34,177 bases of DNA from Clostridia bacterium (lineage in GTDB: Bacteria > Bacillota > Clostridia > Christensenellales > UBA1242). The notes under the pieces were generated by a model. The model had not been told where the DNA came from and did not search any database. It was given only the letters and a program-made list of their open reading frames with translations. Shown here piece after piece: positions 31,909 to 34,177 of this stretch (the stretch's first letter is position 1; every line of letters starts with the position of its first letter). The translations under genes and the position numbers were made by a program. The stretch lies in assembly GCA_017452165.1 (NCBI GenBank), contig JAFTMY010000017.1:1-34177 (forward strand). The letters are read 5' to 3'.

Positions 31909-33367
31909 TAGTTTCTTCCTCCTTTACCTCAACTTTTTCAATTATCATTTTTTCAGGAGCAATTTTAATACCAACTCTATCGCCAATGAGCCACTCATAG
32001 TCAGTATCAACAAAGAAATCGTAGTAAGTATCAGTTCTTACAATATATTGCCAGTAACTTCCTTTATAAATTGAAGAGATAACAGTTGCACCAATAATTC
32101 CGTCTTCTTCATCGTCGGTAAGTTCTACATCATCAAAATCTACGCTAACTTTTACCTTTGTTCCAATTTCAAAGTCGCAGTTGCAAGGGAATTGACCTTC
32201 ACAAAGTTCAACGGTATTTTCTTCAGTAATTTCACCAGATAAGGTGTTAATAAGTCTTGCCTTATGCATAATGTGGAAATCAAATGGTTTAATATAAAGA
32301 CCAATTTTATCTCCTGCTTTTACATTAACGTTATCGTGAATAATAATTTCATTTCTTTCTTCGCCGAAGGTAAGGGCTGTTACTTGGTAGTGATCGCCTT
32401 TAAATACACAGGTTAAAACTTCTGCTTCGATTAAACAATTACTATCAGTAGTATCTACAATTTTTATATCTTCAGGTCTAATAATAACGTCGATAGGTTC
32501 GTTATACTTAAATCCCTTGTCAACGCACTCGAATTTGTGGCCTGAGATATCAACGCAAAAATCTTTTACCATAATACCTGATAAAATGTTACTTTCACCG
32601 ATAAAGTCAGCAACAAAAGCATTTGCAGGTTCGTCGTATACTTTTGTAGGAGTTCCGATTTGTTGAATAATTCCATCTTTCATAACAACGATTTTGTCAG
32701 ACATTGTGAGAGCTTCTTCTTGGTCATGGGTGATGTATACAAAAGTAATTCCGAGTTTTTTATGCATAGACATAAGTTCAAGTTGCATATCTTTTCTCAT
32801 TTTAAGGTCAAGTGCACCGAGTGGTTCGTCTAAAAGGAGAACTTCAGGCTCATTTACAAGCGCCCTAGCGATTGCAACTCTTTGTTGTTGTCCACCAGAA
32901 AGGGAATTGATTGAACGGTGTCCATAGTCTTCAAGGTCAACCATTTTAAGTGCGTTATTAACTTTTTCTTCAATTTCCTTTTTAGTAAGTTTACGCATTT
33001 TTTGAACCATTTCACCTTTTTTATTTGGAGCAGGTTCGCCATCAGGAACGAGTTTAAGTTTTAAACCAAAAGCAATGTTTCCAAAAACTGTGAGGTGTGT
33101 GAAAAGTGCATATTTTTGAAACACTGTATTAATGTTTCTTTTATGTGGTGGAAGTTCTGTAATGTCCTTGCCGTTAAAATAGATGTGACCTTCTGTTGGT
33201 TGTTCAAAACCTGCAATCATTCTAAGAGTTGTTGTTTTTCCACAACCTGATGGTCCAAGAAGTGTAACGAATTCGCCACGATTAATTGTGAGTGATAAAT
33301 TTTTGACAACCAATTTATCATCATAACATTTATTTACATTTTTAATTTCGATAATTTTTTCGCTCAT
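31892..33367 (-). CDS. potA: Spermidine/putrescine ABC transporter ATPase PotA, extended
   Basis: 491 residues. Walker A GPSGCGKTT, Q-loop VFQKYALF, signature LSGGQQQR, Walker B VLLLDEPLGALD and switch THDQEEA are all present. A charged insert (about 105-130, PDGEPAPNKKGEMVQKMRKL) lies in the helical subdomain. The C-terminal part (about 240-491) is longer than in typical PotA (about 370 residues) and seems to hold two TOBE-like barrels. It powers polyamine import. First transporter gene, nine bases after the regulator. Confidence 0.95.
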   Translation of the reverse strand: MSEKIIEIKNVNKCYDDKLVVKNLSLTINRGEFVTLLGPSGCGKTTTLRMIAGFEQPTEGHIYFNGKDITELPPHKRNINTVFQKYALFTHLTVFGNIAFGLKLKLVPDGEPAPNKKGEMVQKMRKLTKKEIEEKVNNALKMVDLEDYGHRSINSLSGGQQQRVAIARALVNEPEVLLLDEPLGALDLKMRKDMQLELMSMHKKLGITFVYITHDQEEALTMSDKIVVMKDGIIQQIGTPTKVYDEPANAFVADFIGESNILSGIMVKDFCVDISGHKFECVDKGFKYNEPIDVIIRPEDIKIVDTTDSNCLIEAEVLTCVFKGDHYQVTALTFGEERNEIIIHDNVNVKAGDKIGLYIKPFDFHIMHKARLINTLSGEITEENTVELCEGQFPCNCDFEIGTKVKVSVDFDDVELTDDEEDGIIGATVISSIYKGSYWQYIVRTDTYYDFFVDTDYEWLIGDRVGIKIAPEKMIIEKVEVKEEETNEGEA

Positions 33368-33376
33368 ATTATTCTC

Positions 33377-33913
33377 CTAAAAATTTGATGGGGTAGTTAC
33401 CCAAAGAATTTTACTTTTACTTTTGCTAATATTTTTTATTTTGTGCTGTTTTTGTCCATCTATTGAAAAACAATCACCTTTTTTAAGTTTATAGTGTTCT
33501 TTTAGAGTAATAATTTCAACTTTTCCCTCTAAGATATACCCAAACTCTTCTCCGTTAAAAGGCAGTCGCTGTTCTGATTCAGCATTTTCGGGAAGTGTTA
33601 AGATAACAGGTTCTAACTCTTTTATTTGAGAATCGGGGACAAGCCAAGTATTTGTTCCACCACCATTTTGAGAAGTAAAGTAATCATTAGGGGTATATAC
33701 AACTTTTTCATTTTTTGTTTCAACAAAAAATTCTTCTAAACTAATACCAAGAACATTTAGTATATCTTGAAGTGTTGCAATAGACGGAGAGCATAGGTCA
33801 TTTTCAAGTTGTGAAATGTAACCTTTAGTTAGTTCCGTTCGTTCTGCAAGTTCAGATTGCGTAAGACCAAGTTGAAGTCTATATTGTTTTATCTTTTCGC
33901 CAATTTTTACCAT
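33377..33913 (-). CDS. XRE-cupin transcriptional regulator of the pot operon
   Basis: 178 residues: an XRE helix-turn-helix at about 5-60 (LTQSELAERTELTKGYISQLEN) and a C-terminal cupin barrel at about 105-178 (LPFNGEEFGYILEGKVEIITL ... KKGDCFSI). This pairing is common next to polyamine and amino-acid uptake genes, where the cupin senses a small ligand. It is first in the operon with potABCD, so it is probably autoregulated. A long structured leader lies upstream. RBS AAGGGGGAATT precedes the ATG. Confidence 0.9.
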   Translation of the reverse strand: MVKIGEKIKQYRLQLGLTQSELAERTELTKGYISQLENDLCSPSIATLQDILNVLGISLEEFFVETKNEKVVYTPNDYFTSQNGGGTNTWLVPDSQIKELEPVILTLPENAESEQRLPFNGEEFGYILEGKVEIITLKEHYKLKKGDCFSIDGQKQHKIKNISKSKSKILWVTTPSNF

Positions 33914-33931
33914 AATTCCCCCTTTTTATTA

Positions 33932-34047
33932 CAAAAAAACGCCCATAGATAAACCAATAAAATATTTTATTGTAGCCGCATTTCACGACGAATGCACTAT
34001 GTCATTCATATACGATAAAATAAAATATGGCCCATCTATGGGCAACT
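33932..34047 (-). promoter_or_regulatory. Structured leader of the pot operon with attenuator-like hairpins
   Basis: On the minus strand the transcript would begin about five bases before a 10-bp stem (34034-34043 with 33941-33950). Within it a second 10-bp stem (34019-34028 with 33962-33971) closes a 47-base region that can form further small hairpins. GTTTTTTTG follows the outer stem, making it a terminator. The 5' strand can instead pair locally as GCCCA/TGGGC (34030-34043), which excludes the outer stem. No known riboswitch class was recognised. Confidence 0.55.
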
Positions 34048-34054
34048 AATAAAG

Positions 34055-34083
34055 AGTATATATAAAGTATATAATGTTGTCAA
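34055..34083 (-). promoter_or_regulatory. Consensus promoter of the XRE-potABCD operon
   Basis: TTGACA (34078-34083), 17-base spacer, TATACT (34055-34060) on the minus strand. The remaining 34084-34177 is A/T-rich with no gene seen. Confidence 0.82.
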
Positions 34084-34177
34084 TACTTTTTTTAATTTTA
34101 CTAAACTTTTTGTTTAAAAATATAAACTTTTATAACTTTTATTTATAATAAATAAACAAATTATAAATAAATAAAAA

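Noticed and set aside
33941..34043. MITE-like insertion with 10-bp terminal inverted repeats
   Set aside because: No target-site duplication is visible, and the repeat sits exactly between the promoter start point and a U-run, which fits a regulatory leader better. It stays possible until genome copies are checked.

Overview
The window is AT-rich DNA from a low-GC Bacillota-like bacterium, probably an uncultured gut Clostridia-type or related lineage. The evidence is Bacillota-style promoters and AGGAGG ribosome sites, a DegV protein, an LtaS-type sulfatase, a potABCD operon led by an XRE-cupin regulator, and intrinsic terminators with long A/T tracts. Genus cannot be assigned from sequence alone. 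Of 33 intact gene ends, 23 are TAA, 9 TAG and 1 TGA.

Layout. (1) Host left flank, 1-1907: an SDR oxidoreductase and a degenerate HD/dGTPase-like protein. (2) An integrated element of about 17.3 kb, 1939-19228, splits a host tRNA-Arg(CCU) gene exactly at the anticodon loop. The 5' half is at 1908-1946 and the 3' half at 19229-19264, with an 8-bp direct repeat CTCCTAAG as core. (3) Host right flank, 19265-34177: a multi-hairpin stretch ending in a terminator, LMW protein phosphatase, DegV, a putative HhH-GPD glycosylase, a membrane protein plus LtaS-like sulfatase, a lipid kinase, two unknown proteins, a Nudix hydrolase, and a spermidine/putrescine operon (XRE-cupin, potA, potB, potC, potD).

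Inside the element, left to right: a second, unrelated 5' half of a tRNA-Arg(CCU); a complete tRNA-Arg(CCU) with its own promoter; a membrane protein; a small unknown protein; two tandem tyrosine recombinases, each with an apparent XRE-like helix-turn-helix insert; an excisionase-like protein; a 0.5-kb non-coding region with tandem repeats and long inverted repeats (candidate origin) beside a primase-helicase and a second excisionase-like protein; a 385-residue helical protein; a defence-like block on the minus strand (PHP-ATPase of TrlF type, DUF2075 nuclease-helicase broken by one in-frame TGA, PD-(D/E)XK endonuclease, C5 cytosine methyltransferase, ASCH protein); and four small divergent plus-strand genes. 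There is no relaxase, capsid or terminase, so it resembles a phage-satellite-like or mobilizable island with integration, replication and defence cargo.

The most distinctive feature is the left end. The host tRNA is destroyed by integration and not rebuilt at either junction, but the element supplies its own tRNA-Arg(CCU). A second broken tRNA-Arg(CCU) of element type lies between them. This suggests successive elements each carry a replacement tRNA that becomes the target of the next arrival. A second notable signal is the leader of the pot operon, which has two mutually exclusive hairpins, one of them followed by a U-tract: a candidate attenuator or riboswitch.
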